Below are positions 1 through 7,564 of a stretch of 64,000 nt of DNA, in pieces. Position 1 is the stretch's first letter, and every line of letters starts with the position of its first letter. The notes beneath the pieces were generated by a model. It saw only the letters and a program-made list of their open reading frames with translations, was not told where the DNA came from and made no database searches. A program made the translations under genes and the position numbers. The stretch lies in the NCBI GenBank assembly GCA_937965785.1, contig CALCKT010000062.1, positions 70,660-134,659 on the forward strand, given 5' to 3'. The stretch is from an uncultured Propionibacteriaceae bacterium. Lineage in GTDB: Bacteria > Actinomycetota > Actinomycetes > Propionibacteriales > Propionibacteriaceae.

Positions 1-1039
1 CCCCGTTGCGGGTCCGCAGGTGCGATGTCCGCAGCCCGGCGGCCGTGGCGCGCGCCCTCACGCACAAGGTGACCAGGGACTCGAAGAGCTGCCCCAGGAT
101 CTCCCCCGAGCCCGGGGAGCCGCTGAGCAGCTTCGCGGGGGTGACGTCGAGGAGACGAGCCGCCAGCGCCGGGTCGAGCAGCTGATGCTTTGGCCCGGTT
201 TTGAGCCTGGCCAGTGGGGCCAGCGATGTGGTCCAGCCCGGGACGGGGTCGAGCACCCAGATCCGGGTGAGGAGGTCGCGGTAGGTCTGGGTTGCGCCGC
301 GGCTGGGTTTGTCGGTCTCGCCGGCGGTTGCCGCCCCCAGGATTGCCGTGTAGGAGGCCGTCGTTGATGTTGCGGCGGCGTAGGCGGTGAGCCAGGCCAT
401 CAAGGCCTGAGGGCGCCGGACCAGCACCCCCTCCTCGGGAAGGTCGCGGTCGACGATGCGGGCGAGATAGCTGTCGAGCTGGAGGCCCAGGGCGGCGGGA
501 CGGATGCCGCGCAGGCCGGGCAGCCCGGAGGCGCATATTTCCTCGGCGTAGTCGGGCAGTCTGAGCGGGCTGTGTCCCTCGATCGTCGCTTCGCGTTTCA
601 GGAGCTTGGCGACATCGATTCCGCCCGGGGCGACACCGCGTTCGGTGAGCGACATCGGTCGCATGACGAGGGATGCGATGCGTCCCGCGCCGGAATGGCT
701 GGTGGTGCCGGGCCGTGGGGTGGCGCTGCCGGTGAGCAGGACGGCCAGGTCGCGGCGACGGTCCACCGCGCGACGGATGCGATCCCACACCGGCGGATAA
801 TGCTGCCATTCGTCAATGAGGACCGTTTCGTCGACGCCGAGCAGGGCATCCGTGTCGGCACGCAGCGCTGCCAGGGTGTGTGGGTCGTCGAGTTCAAGGA
901 CACGCTGCACGCGACGGCGTGCGGTCTCGGTCTTGCCAACTGCCTTTGCCCCCTCGATCGCGATGGCGGGCACGTCGGGGAAGACCTCGTCCAAGAAGTT
1001 GTCCAAGGCTCTGCGCAAGTACTTCACAAGCCCTACCAT
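1..1039 (-). CDS. DUF4143-type AAA ATPase, C-terminus beyond the window edge
   Basis: This minus-strand reading frame opens at ATG 1039 and stays open to the left edge, so at least 346 residues are present and the end is missing. I read it by reverse translation. It begins MVGLVKYLRRALDNFLDEV, then has a Walker A loop IEGAKAVGKTETA (about residues 26-38) and a Walker B-like segment ETVLIDEWQHYPPVWDRI, followed by LAVLLTGSAT. This is the AAA_14/DUF4143 layout and matches the second ATPase of this kind at 7565. Family members are common orphan or toxin-linked P-loop ATPases, often ending in a PD-(D/E)XK-like domain; their role is unsettled. The gene is monocistronic as far as can be seen, and three 23-bp repeats sit directly before its start. 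Confidence 0.8.
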   Translation of the reverse strand, partial: MVGLVKYLRRALDNFLDEVFPDVPAIAIEGAKAVGKTETARRRVQRVLELDDPHTLAALRADTDALLGVDETVLIDEWQHYPPVWDRIRRAVDRRRDLAVLLTGSATPRPGTTSHSGAGRIASLVMRPMSLTERGVAPGGIDVAKLLKREATIEGHSPLRLPDYAEEICASGLPGLRGIRPAALGLQLDSYLARIVDRDLPEEGVLVRRPQALMAWLTAYAAATSTTASYTAILGAATAGETDKPSRGATQTYRDLLTRIWVLDPVPGWTTSLAPLARLKTGPKHQLLDPALAARLLDVTPAKLLSGSPGSGEILGQLFESLVTLCVRARATAAGLRTSHLRTRNG

Positions 1040-1040
1040 A

Positions 1041-1094
1041 CAAAACGCAGGATTCCTACTGGTCAAAACGCATGATTTCTACCAGCCAAAACGC
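1041..1094 (-). repeat. Three 23-bp direct repeats in the ATPase promoter
   Basis: CAAAACGC starts at 1041, 1064 and 1087, exactly 23 bp apart. The first two units continue in parallel (CAAAACGCAGGATTCCTAC and CAAAACGCATGATTTCTAC); the third keeps only the core. The array abuts the start codon of the DUF4143 ATPase read leftwards. About two helical turns of spacing suits a cooperative operator, probably autoregulatory. The ATPase at 7565 has an equivalent triple repeat. Confidence 0.7.
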
Positions 1095-1234
1095 CGAACC
1101 GTGGCAGGTCGGGACGAGCGGTGGAGATCCTCGTCCGCAGCGTCGAGCAGGATTCTTCCCTGGGAGGCCGCCCGTTCCTCGGCGCGCCGCAGCAGTCCTT
1201 CGTCCAGCGCGATCGTGGCGTGCGTGGTTGCATC
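1079..1234 (-). pseudogene. Remnant of a VapB-type (RHH) antitoxin
   Basis: On the minus strand one frame reads THATIALDEGLLRRAEERA, then a Gln-Gly-Arg turn and a degraded tail, ending at TAG 1081-1079. The pattern TIALDE..LLRRAEERAA..GR is typical of the N-terminal strand and first helix of VapB-family ribbon-helix-helix antitoxins. No in-frame ATG or GTG lies directly before the strand, and the second helix is not recognisable. No VapC PIN gene lies nearby. I read it as a decayed antitoxin; the call rests on about 40 residues. Confidence 0.45.
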
Positions 1235-1239
1235 AAGGC

Positions 1240-1860
1240 ATTCGGCGTCTACATCAGGGCAGGTTTGTGGTCGTTGGCTCTTCCCAAACGCAAAGGACCG
1301 GCCCTGGACTCCCGCCGGAGCGGGCAGCGGAACCGGTCATGTTGATGCCCAAGGTAGCACAGGCCACACCGGGCAATGGGCGTAGTCCGCAACCCCTGTG
1401 TCGGGGTGGTAGCTACGGTTGTCATCGACGCTGGATGCGCCAGTGCCGATGTAGAGGTGAAGTATGACACGGCGACTCTTTCGATTCCGATGGTCCGCTC
1501 TTCGAAAGTGCAACAACAGGGTTTGAGCTTCCCCTGACGCAAGGGGAAGTCGATTCGCTAATTTCCGTGATAGAAGCAAGAGTAGGCCGTCTGCCATTGA
1601 TTCGAGAGAACTGAAAATAGAGGTGCGTCTAGAGGCTTGTTCGTAGGGTGCATGCTACTTGACGAACCCTTTCACGGAGCAGAATTGAGGATGGTTGAGA
1701 ACGGGCTGCTTGCTGATCATTCAGCGATCTATTAAATCTCTGATTTGACGTGAATCAAAGACGGTTTCTATTGAAACTGGAGTTGGGATTAATTCGAGAG
1801 TTAAATAACTTTTCTGGTAACATTGTCCGAGGCTTCTGTGGAGTCAAAATTTCCGGTGTT
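1240..1860. other. Gene-free, AT-richer stretch
   Basis: No frame on either strand reads as a recognisable protein, and short frames have uneven codon use. From about 1600 the base composition is clearly more AT-rich than its surroundings. It separates the left ATPase/antitoxin remnant from the 3' end of the Doc gene. It may be decayed mobile DNA; I see no terminal repeats or transposase fragments. Confidence 0.5.
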
Positions 1861-2265
1861 TCAAGATCGTTTTGCTGTTATTTTCGTGCACTCATTGAGC
1901 CAATTTACCAAGCCGGCGTAGTCCAGAAGGCGCTGGTCGTCCTTGTCTCGGGTTCCGAGGGCTCGTATGACGTGGGCGGCCTCATCTTGGTCCACATCTA
2001 GTTCCACGCCGTTTAGCTTCAAGAAAATCATTGCGATAAGCCAGGCGAGGCGTTTGTTGCCGTCTTGGAACGCCTGAGCCTCGGCGATGCCGAAGGTCAG
2101 GCGCGCGACCTTCTCGATGAGCGTGGGATACAGATCGGCGCCACCGAATGACTGAAAAGGCTGCACCAGTGCGCTTTCGAGCTTTTCTCGGTCACGAAGA
2201 GGACCGGCATTGACCTCTTGCCCGTAGATTTTCAAGCAGAGGTCAATGCCGATTAGCGTCGTCAC
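1861..2265 (-). CDS. Doc-like Fic-fold toxin with a changed catalytic motif
   Basis: A 134-residue protein starting at GTG 2265, overlapping the upstream antitoxin gene by four bases. The size and C-terminal helical layout fit Doc toxins, which phosphorylate EF-Tu through a Fic fold. The active loop reads QAFQDGNKR at residues 64-72. The usual motif is HxFx(D/N)xNKR, so the catalytic histidine position holds Gln64. Asp68, Asn70, Lys71 and Arg72 are kept. Known Doc proteins need that histidine, so this one may be inactive, or may use another residue. It is the second gene of a two-gene toxin-antitoxin operon with the Panacea protein. Confidence 0.82.
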   Translation of the reverse strand: MTTLIGIDLCLKIYGQEVNAGPLRDREKLESALVQPFQSFGGADLYPTLIEKVARLTFGIAEAQAFQDGNKRLAWLIAMIFLKLNGVELDVDQDEAAHVIRALGTRDKDDQRLLDYAGLVNWLNECTKITAKRS

Positions 2266-2786
2266 TCGGCCAAGAGAGCCAAGGTGCGGCTCCAGCGCTG
2301 GCCCAAGCGGGCTGCGAGGTCCACTGCATGGTCGGGATCCGCATCCTGCAGGGGCGTCGAAGGCCGCACCGGGCCGGTGCCGTCCAAGCTTTGACGCGTG
2401 TACTCACGACGCATGGAGTCGTGAGTGATTTCGGTGGTACCACGGGCATCGTCGGGAAGGTCGCCCCGGGCCTCGCGCCAAGGCCGTTCGGCATGGCTCA
2501 GCACGGAGAGTTCCTCACCGGTCTTCTCGCCGTAGTGCGTCAGCACCGCATCGGCGATGGCCTTCTGGCCGGCGTCCAGGTCGCCGGCGGGGTGGGACTT
2601 CTCGTGCCAGACATCGCTGACGACCGGACCATTGACCCAGGCCTCGATCCGGTCCTCGAACAGAGGCCTGCCCGTCCAGGCCAGCGACCAGGCCTGTGCG
2701 TAGTAGAGCAGCTTTTGCTTCTGAGTGCGTCCGTCGAGGTGCTGCCTGCTCTCCATGTAGCGCAGCACGTCGCTCGCCCATGTCAT
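2262..2786 (-). CDS. Panacea-domain (DUF4065) antitoxin
   Basis: 174 residues from ATG 2786, preceded by a clear GGAGGAGG ribosome site. A frame extension to GTG 2804 would put that site inside the gene, so the shorter start is chosen. The N-terminus (TWASDVLRYMES, TQKQKLLYYAQAWSLAW, then EAWVNGPVVSDVW) is the Panacea/SocA-like domain: KLQKLLYY followed by a WxxGPV element. PanA antitoxins are known to neutralise many unrelated toxins, including Fic/Doc. The tail (about residues 110-174) is divergent and would be the toxin-specific part. The Doc toxin follows with a GTGA overlap. Confidence 0.85.
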   Translation of the reverse strand: MTWASDVLRYMESRQHLDGRTQKQKLLYYAQAWSLAWTGRPLFEDRIEAWVNGPVVSDVWHEKSHPAGDLDAGQKAIADAVLTHYGEKTGEELSVLSHAERPWREARGDLPDDARGTTEITHDSMRREYTRQSLDGTGPVRPSTPLQDADPDHAVDLAARLGQRWSRTLALLAE

Positions 2787-3014
2787 CCAAATCGCCTCCT
2801 CCACGTCACTTGACAGTCTGTATCCGACTCCCTGACTTCATCATAGGTCGCGACACCCACAAGCTCGTAGAAGCCCATCAGCGCTGTGCGACTTGCCCGC
2901 TCATGGCGTCTTCAACAACCGTGTCCACGGGGCCAGGCGATCAACGGGTCATGCAGCAGGAAGGTCGGGATGCGGGGCCGGAATGACTCTCGGATGAAAG
3001 ATTTTCGCGACGCC

Positions 3015-3054
3015 GTGGAAGGTTTTGGAGCGTGCACGCCACAAAACCTTCCAC
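3015..3054. promoter_or_regulatory. 40-bp near-perfect palindrome
   Basis: GTGGAAGGTTTTG, a short break, then GCGTGCACGC at the centre and the mirrored CAAAACCTTCCAC. Only two positions mismatch. It lies about 110 bp before the beta-helix gene and about 230 bp upstream of the Panacea gene, between divergent transcription units. It could be an operator for either gene or a cruciform/terminator; there is no T-tract on either side. Confidence 0.5.
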
Positions 3055-3165
3055 ATGACATAACGACACGTTCGGCGACGGGCAGGGCCCGCCGGGGGGT
3101 GACCCGTGGCCTGGGAGGGGGATAGGGTCGGGGTAGTCCAACACTCGAAGACGAGAGGCGACCAC

Positions 3166-3255
3166 ATGCGTCGAGTACTTGCGATGATGTCCGTCCTGGC
3201 CCTGGGGGCCGCGGTGTCATTGCAGAACGAGGCGGCAGCGGACGGGGGACCGTGA
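3166..3255 (+). CDS. Signal-peptide fragment of the beta-helix gene (frameshifted)
   Basis: A 29-codon frame that begins ATG 3166 after a GACGAGAGG ribosome site and reads as a clean Sec signal peptide: MRRV, a hydrophobic core AMMSVLALGAAVSL, then NEAAADGGP and stop. It ends inside the start of the next frame, which lacks its own signal peptide. Adding one G to the run of five Gs at 3244-3248 would fuse the two (…AADGGTVIHVSVS), giving a normal secreted beta-helix protein. This is therefore the true 5' end of the following gene. Confidence 0.75.
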   Translation: MRRVLAMMSVLALGAAVSLQNEAAADGGP

Positions 3256-5261
3256 TCCACGTCTCGGTCAGCAGCGGCTCCAACTCTGGGGACGGCTCTG
3301 CCACCAGTCCTTACAAAACGATTTCAACTGCCCTGACGAAGGCCTCCGACGGCGACACGATCGAGCTCGCCGAGGGCGTCTACCAGGAGGGTGAGCTGAT
3401 GGTCACCAAATCGGTCACCATCACCGCCGCATCCGGGGCCAAGCCCGTGATCTCGGGCGCGAAGAGCCCCGACACGTGGAAGGACGCCGGCAACGGCACC
3501 TGGGCCACCGCCAACGATACGGTGCGGTTCTGCGACGTCTGCACCACCAACGCCGACCCGTCCGTCGAGGGCATGGCGGCCCATCCCGAACAGGTTTTCG
3601 TCGACGGCCAGCCCCTGACCCAGGTGGCGACGAGGGCCGAGGTCACCGCGTCCACCTTCTTCGTCGACGATCCCGACCCCGTGACCCTGAAGGATCCGAA
3701 GAACAACCGGGCCGGCTACAACGTCAAACCACACACCGGAACCTCCTACGTAATCGGCGTCAACCCCGCCGAGCACAAGGTGGAGGTGGTCCAGCACTCG
3801 CGGGCCCTGACCGTCACGACGGACAGGGCCAGCCTCAAGAACCTCACGGTCGAGAAGTACGCGCCCGTGCAGGCCTGGGACTACAAGGACCCCCAGATCG
3901 GCACCCTGAGCGGTGGCGCCATGGTGCTGGCCGGCGGCCAGGGCCTCAGGGTCGAGAACTCGGCCTTCCGCTACGCATCGGCCGCCACCGCCTTGGCCAT
4001 CACCGACGCCAAGGAGGCCACGATCAGCGGGAACACCATCGAGAACAACGGGGCCGTCGGGTTCGGGATCAACCGGTCCAGCAACGTCAACGTCGAGAAG
4101 AACCGATGGACGTCGAACAACACGGCGGGCTTCAACACCACCTCCTGCGGCGCCTACTGCACCATCGGCGACACCAAGATCACGCACTCGGAGGGTATCC
4201 GCTACGCCTACAACACCGTCGACTACTCGAACGCCGGCACCGACGTCTCCAAGCCCGATACCTACAAGAATGACCAGCGGGCCGGGGTCTGGTTCGACGA
4301 GGGGGTCATAAACTCCCAGGTGATCGGCAACTACTTCGTCAACGTGCCGGTGGCGATCTTCAACGAGGTCTCCTCCAAGAACATGATTGCCTCCAACATC
4401 ATCGAGGGCGCGGGCATCGGCATTCACGTCTCCGGATCGGACAACACCCAGATCTGGAACAACACCATCTCGCATGCGCTGACCAGCATCGCGATCCGGG
4501 AGGACTCGCGTTCCAAGGGTTGCAACGCCCGCAAGGAGGACGGCAGCTGCGCGGCCGAGGAGAAATGGAGCATCGAACACGGATTGTCGTGGGACACCAC
4601 CGGCACCGAGGTGTTCAACAACATCCTCTCCTCCGAGCAGTCCAGCGCGCTGGCCGACGACAAGTGGCGCTACTCGGCGACGCTGCAGGTCGTGGGTGGC
4701 AAGAACGACGACGGCTCCGGCGCCTTCTACGCCAACGAAATGGTCGCGGGCATCGACCACAACGCCTACTACCGGGCACCCGCGCAACCGGAGGTGCCGA
4801 ACACCACAGTGATGTGGAACTGGGGACCGGACAGGTTGAAGGAATCCGTCAATGCGGAAACCCTCTCCGAGTTCACCAACAACGAACACGTGATGGTCTC
4901 CGATCGTGAGGCCAACGGCCTGGACCTGCGCGGCACCCGCGAGGAGAACCCGCTCTTCGTGAGGGAAGCGGCGGATCCGACGGCGTGGAAGACCTCCGAC
5001 TTCCACCCGAAGCCCGGCGGTCCCGCGGTCGCTTCGGGCCGGCCGCTGCCTGAGAACGTCGCGAAGGCCCTCGGAAGGCAGGCCGGGGTGGCCGTGGACC
5101 GCGGCGCCCTGTTCAACGCGGCCTGGCAGGACGGCGAACCGTTGGCCCCGACGTCGTCGCCCACCCCAACCTCATCCGATACGCCGACGCCCAGCGACCC
5201 CCGCGGCGGCAAGATGAAACCGGGGCTCCCGAGGACCGGGATCCCGGCCCGGACCGCCTGA
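3252..5261 (+). CDS. Secreted right-handed beta-helix (pectate-lyase-like) protein
   Basis: 669 codons open from GTG 3252. The N-terminus (HVSVSSGSNSGDGSATSPYK then TISTALTKASDGDTIELAEG) is the DUF1565/NosD-type opening of parallel beta-helix surface proteins and polysaccharide-active enzymes. The middle has many N-rich turn repeats (ATISGNTIENN, ASNIIEGAGIGIHV). The tail has a Pro/Ser/Thr linker (PTSSPTPTSSDTPTPSD) and LPRTG at residues 659-663, followed by only six residues, so the hydrophobic segment and positive tail of a sortase signal are missing. The gene is separated from its signal peptide by a one-base frameshift at a G-run. It is either phase-variable, a pseudogene or a sequencing error. 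Substrate unknown. Confidence 0.8.
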   Translation: MIHVSVSSGSNSGDGSATSPYKTISTALTKASDGDTIELAEGVYQEGELMVTKSVTITAASGAKPVISGAKSPDTWKDAGNGTWATANDTVRFCDVCTTNADPSVEGMAAHPEQVFVDGQPLTQVATRAEVTASTFFVDDPDPVTLKDPKNNRAGYNVKPHTGTSYVIGVNPAEHKVEVVQHSRALTVTTDRASLKNLTVEKYAPVQAWDYKDPQIGTLSGGAMVLAGGQGLRVENSAFRYASAATALAITDAKEATISGNTIENNGAVGFGINRSSNVNVEKNRWTSNNTAGFNTTSCGAYCTIGDTKITHSEGIRYAYNTVDYSNAGTDVSKPDTYKNDQRAGVWFDEGVINSQVIGNYFVNVPVAIFNEVSSKNMIASNIIEGAGIGIHVSGSDNTQIWNNTISHALTSIAIREDSRSKGCNARKEDGSCAAEEKWSIEHGLSWDTTGTEVFNNILSSEQSSALADDKWRYSATLQVVGGKNDDGSGAFYANEMVAGIDHNAYYRAPAQPEVPNTTVMWNWGPDRLKESVNAETLSEFTNNEHVMVSDREANGLDLRGTREENPLFVREAADPTAWKTSDFHPKPGGPAVASGRPLPENVAKALGRQAGVAVDRGALFNAAWQDGEPLAPTSSPTPTSSDTPTPSDPRGGKMKPGLPRTGIPARTA

Positions 5262-5282
5262 CGACGGACGGGAAACAGCGGA

Positions 5283-5315
5283 AAACGGGTGCCGACCAAA
5301 GGTCGGCACCCGTTT
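5283..5315. terminator. Bidirectional rho-independent terminator
   Basis: A 15-bp perfect stem (AAACGGGTGCCGACC paired with GGTCGGCACCCGTTT) with a three-base AAA loop. It lies between the ends of the convergent beta-helix gene and the small membrane protein gene, and can end transcription from both sides. Confidence 0.9.
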
Positions 5316-5325
5316 CATCTGATCT

Positions 5326-5799
5326 TTAGAAAAGCGCAGCGACCAGCCAGGTGGCACCGATCAAATACAATGCGGCATAGACCAGGTGCAGCGGCAGGTT
5401 GAGTTTCGTGTAGAGGTCGATTTCTGGTTCCGTCAATTCTTTTCCGCTCGCCATTTTCTCCTCGACCTTCCCGAATCCCGTGACGACGTGTATCGTCAGG
5501 AAGATCGGGAGGATGGCCAGCGCGTAGACCTGCGCGGGCAGCGGATGGGTGGAGTGGTTCAGCAGCAGCGAGACTGCGGCGAACACCACTTGGAGTGCGA
5601 AACAGATTCGGTAGAGAGCCTTCGTGTTCGAGTCGGTGCGGAACGGCGCATAGCTTGCCTGGAGCTCCTTCACCCTGCCAGTTCTCAGCATGTAGGTGTA
5701 ATAGGAGCCCAGCGTGATGACGTAGCTGGTCAGGTACCCGATCAGCACGGCACAGAGAATTGTGTTCGTCAGATACGTGAATTTTCCGATGAATTCCAC
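5326..5799 (-). CDS. Four-helix membrane protein, unknown
   Basis: 157 residues with four predicted membrane segments, around residues 10-32 (TNTILCAVLIGYLTSYVI), 64-82 (ICFALQVVFAAVSLLL), 89-107 (QVYALAILPIFLTIHVV) and 138-157. A charged loop, GKVEEKMASGKELTEPEID, separates helices 3 and 4. I do not recognise a family. It is monocistronic and converges on the beta-helix gene across a strong terminator. Confidence 0.75.
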   Translation of the reverse strand: MEFIGKFTYLTNTILCAVLIGYLTSYVITLGSYYTYMLRTGRVKELQASYAPFRTDSNTKALYRICFALQVVFAAVSLLLNHSTHPLPAQVYALAILPIFLTIHVVTGFGKVEEKMASGKELTEPEIDLYTKLNLPLHLVYAALYLIGATWLVAALF

Positions 5800-5846
5800 G
5801 GCTTCATCCTAGGAGCTGTGTCAACAGGGTCCCGGGTCATTCCTCG

Positions 5847-6754
5847 TCATTCCTCGAAACCGAAGCGTTGCGCCAGGGCCGCGGCGTGGGCGAGCCAGTC
5901 GTCGCGGTCGGCCGGGTCGCAGTCCGCGTAGCTGCGGGCCGACAGGTGGGACAGGCGGGCCAGGCCCGGGTGCCCCGGCTGGATGGCCAGGGCGTCGCGG
6001 AAACTGGTGGCGGCCCTGCGCCACATCGCCCGGTGCTCGGGATGCTCGGGCGATATCAGCTCGCCCAGGCGTGCCGACGTGGTGCCCAGGTCCAGGCGGA
6101 TCCGTCCGCTGTCGTCGCGGTAGTGCTCCGCCAGGAACTCGGTGATCTCCAGGGACTCCCGGTAGTGGGCGAGCGCCTGGGCGGGATCGGTGTCGCGCAG
6201 CATCCTGCTGACGTCGTTCAGGGCGACGGAGGTGTCCCGCTTGAGCTGCGGGTCGGCGGGGTGCTGTCCCGCGAGGTCCCGGGTGATCTCCAGGGCGCGC
6301 CGGTAGTGGGTCAGGGCCGTGGGCGGGTCGGTGGTGTGGAGGGCGTCGGCCAGCCTGGCGTTGGCCTCGGCCTCGGCCCGGGTGCCGGTGCCGGCCAGCT
6401 TGATGCAGGCGTCCAGCAGGATGGTCCTGAGCCGCGTGTCCTCGGGGGCGGCCAGCGCGACGCTCCGGAGGAACTGGGGAAGCTGCGTCACCAGACCGGG
6501 GTTCGAACCCAGCGGCCGGGACAGGACGCCCAGCAGCGCGTCGACCTCCCACGGCTCGGGGAAACCCGCCTGATCCTCCGCGACCTGCTCGGCGCGGTCG
6601 ATGACGTAGGTCGATCGTCGCGTCCTCGTCGGTCAGCAGCGGGACGGCGGCCTCGGCGACCTCCTGGCCGAGCGTCCCCGTCGTCCCGGGAGGACCCGGG
6701 GGCGGTGGGCTCCAGCTCGTCGAGGACGGTTTTCAGGTCGAGCGGTGCTGGCAT
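5847..6754 (-). pseudogene. TPR-repeat protein with two frameshifts near its start
   Basis: From GTG 6491 a 214-residue frame reads as helical repeats (ALTHYRRALEITRDLAGQ, then ALAHYRESLEITEFLAEH), a tetratricopeptide solenoid. The upstream DNA also codes, but in two other frames: MPAPLDLKTVLDELEP from ATG 6754, then TGTLGQEVAEAAVPLLTDED after a shift near 6676-6690, then YVIDRAEQVAEDQAGFPEPW after a second shift near 6609, which joins the main frame. Restoring both gives a protein of about 300 residues. The gene is either decaying, still translated from GTG 6491 as a shorter protein, or affected by sequencing errors. Function unknown; TPR proteins are scaffolds. Confidence 0.6.
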
Positions 6755-6806
6755 GGTCGGCTCCTGTCCGTTTCACCGCCCAGTCTGGTCACTCAGAGTG
6801 CAGAAG

Positions 6807-7229
6807 TCACCCCTCGTGGGAGAGTTGGCCGCCGAAGCGTTTCTTGAGAGCGGGGCCGTCGCTGTCGGCGGATTTGAGCATGCCGATGGCGGCCCAGGTC
6901 AGCGTTTCCGCGGTCAGGTTCTTCACCATCAGGGTGTGCCGGAACTCCAGCACCAGGGAGCCGTTGAGGTCCTCGAGGTACAGGTGCCCGAGCGCGTAGG
7001 AGTTGTCGAAGGCGACGAACTTCAGCAGGTCGGGGGTGAGTCTGAGATCCCTCAGCACCGGGATCTCGATGGTGACGAACGAGGCGTTGTCCTCGGTGTT
7101 GACCCAGATGAAGGCCCGCGCTGACCCGTAACGCAGGGTGAAGGTGTTCTCGTCGGCCTTCTGCAGGTTGCTGTCGATCTTGAGCAGCAGGTTCTGCACC
7201 TTGAAGAGGGCTGCGGGGTCGGGCTTCAT
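6807..7229 (-). CDS. YbjN/T3SS-chaperone-like small protein
   Basis: 140 residues from ATG 7229 (site AAGGATC); a 20-residue upstream extension lacks a ribosome site. The middle alternates strands: FTLRYGSARAFIWVNT, SFVTIEIPVLRDL, then FVAFDNSYALGHLYLEDL and LVLEFRHTLMVKNLTAETL. The order of a small beta sheet flanked by helices resembles the YbjN/type III chaperone-like fold, often met beside AAA ATPases and in bacterial conflict loci. That match is by eye and is not firm. It precedes the TPR gene on the same strand (52 bp apart), so the two probably form an operon. Confidence 0.6.
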   Translation of the reverse strand: MKPDPAALFKVQNLLLKIDSNLQKADENTFTLRYGSARAFIWVNTEDNASFVTIEIPVLRDLRLTPDLLKFVAFDNSYALGHLYLEDLNGSLVLEFRHTLMVKNLTAETLTWAAIGMLKSADSDGPALKKRFGGQLSHEG

Positions 7230-7377
7230 GGTGATCCTTCGTGGTCGTGTGCCGGGCTGTCTTGGAACGATTGGAGTCGTAGTCAACATACTTGCCGACC
7301 GGCGATCCCGGCATCCCGGGCCGGGATGTTTCGCGATCGCCCGGTCGTAGTCGCTGCTTCCGTCGCTTCTCCCCGCG

Positions 7378-7429
7378 GTTCGCTTGCCTTGTGGTCGTGT
7401 GCTTGCGCTGTAGCGCTGGCGTTTGTCCG
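7378..7429 (+). repeat. 52-bp dispersed repeat, copy A
   Basis: The first of three near-identical copies (others at 34261 and 35364). The core is TGGTCGTGTGCTTGCGCTG followed by TAGCGCTGGCGTTTG; GCGCTGTAGCGC can form a small hairpin. Similarity to copy C continues through GGCGTTTCCGTCGGGA, to about 7455. It lies in the non-coding gap before the DUF4143 ATPase. Confidence 0.8.
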
Positions 7430-7490
7430 TAAGGCAGGCGTTTCCGTCGGGAAGGCCTGCATATTCATCGGGAAAGGGTCGGAGGAAGGC

Positions 7491-7556
7491 GCGAACCTAC
7501 GAGAATCCTGCTGCAAAACTACGAAAAATCACCTGCGAACCTACGAACCGAGTAGG
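7491..7556 (+). repeat. Three 22-bp direct repeats in the second ATPase promoter
   Basis: Units start at 7491, 7513 and 7535, each reading GC(G/A)AA(C/A)CTACGA and two of them continuing (A/G)AATC. Spacing is exactly 22 bp and the array ends 8 bp before ATG 7565. It mirrors the 23-bp repeats in front of the left-edge ATPase, including the order CTAC-GAAATC-GCG. It probably acts as an operator over the promoter. Confidence 0.75.
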
Positions 7557-7564
7557 TTTGGGGT

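Noticed and set aside
3324..5006. 560-codon open frame antisense to the beta-helix gene
   Set aside because: It is a GC-rich shadow with Val/Gly/Asp-biased composition and no motif; the sense frame has strong beta-helix features.
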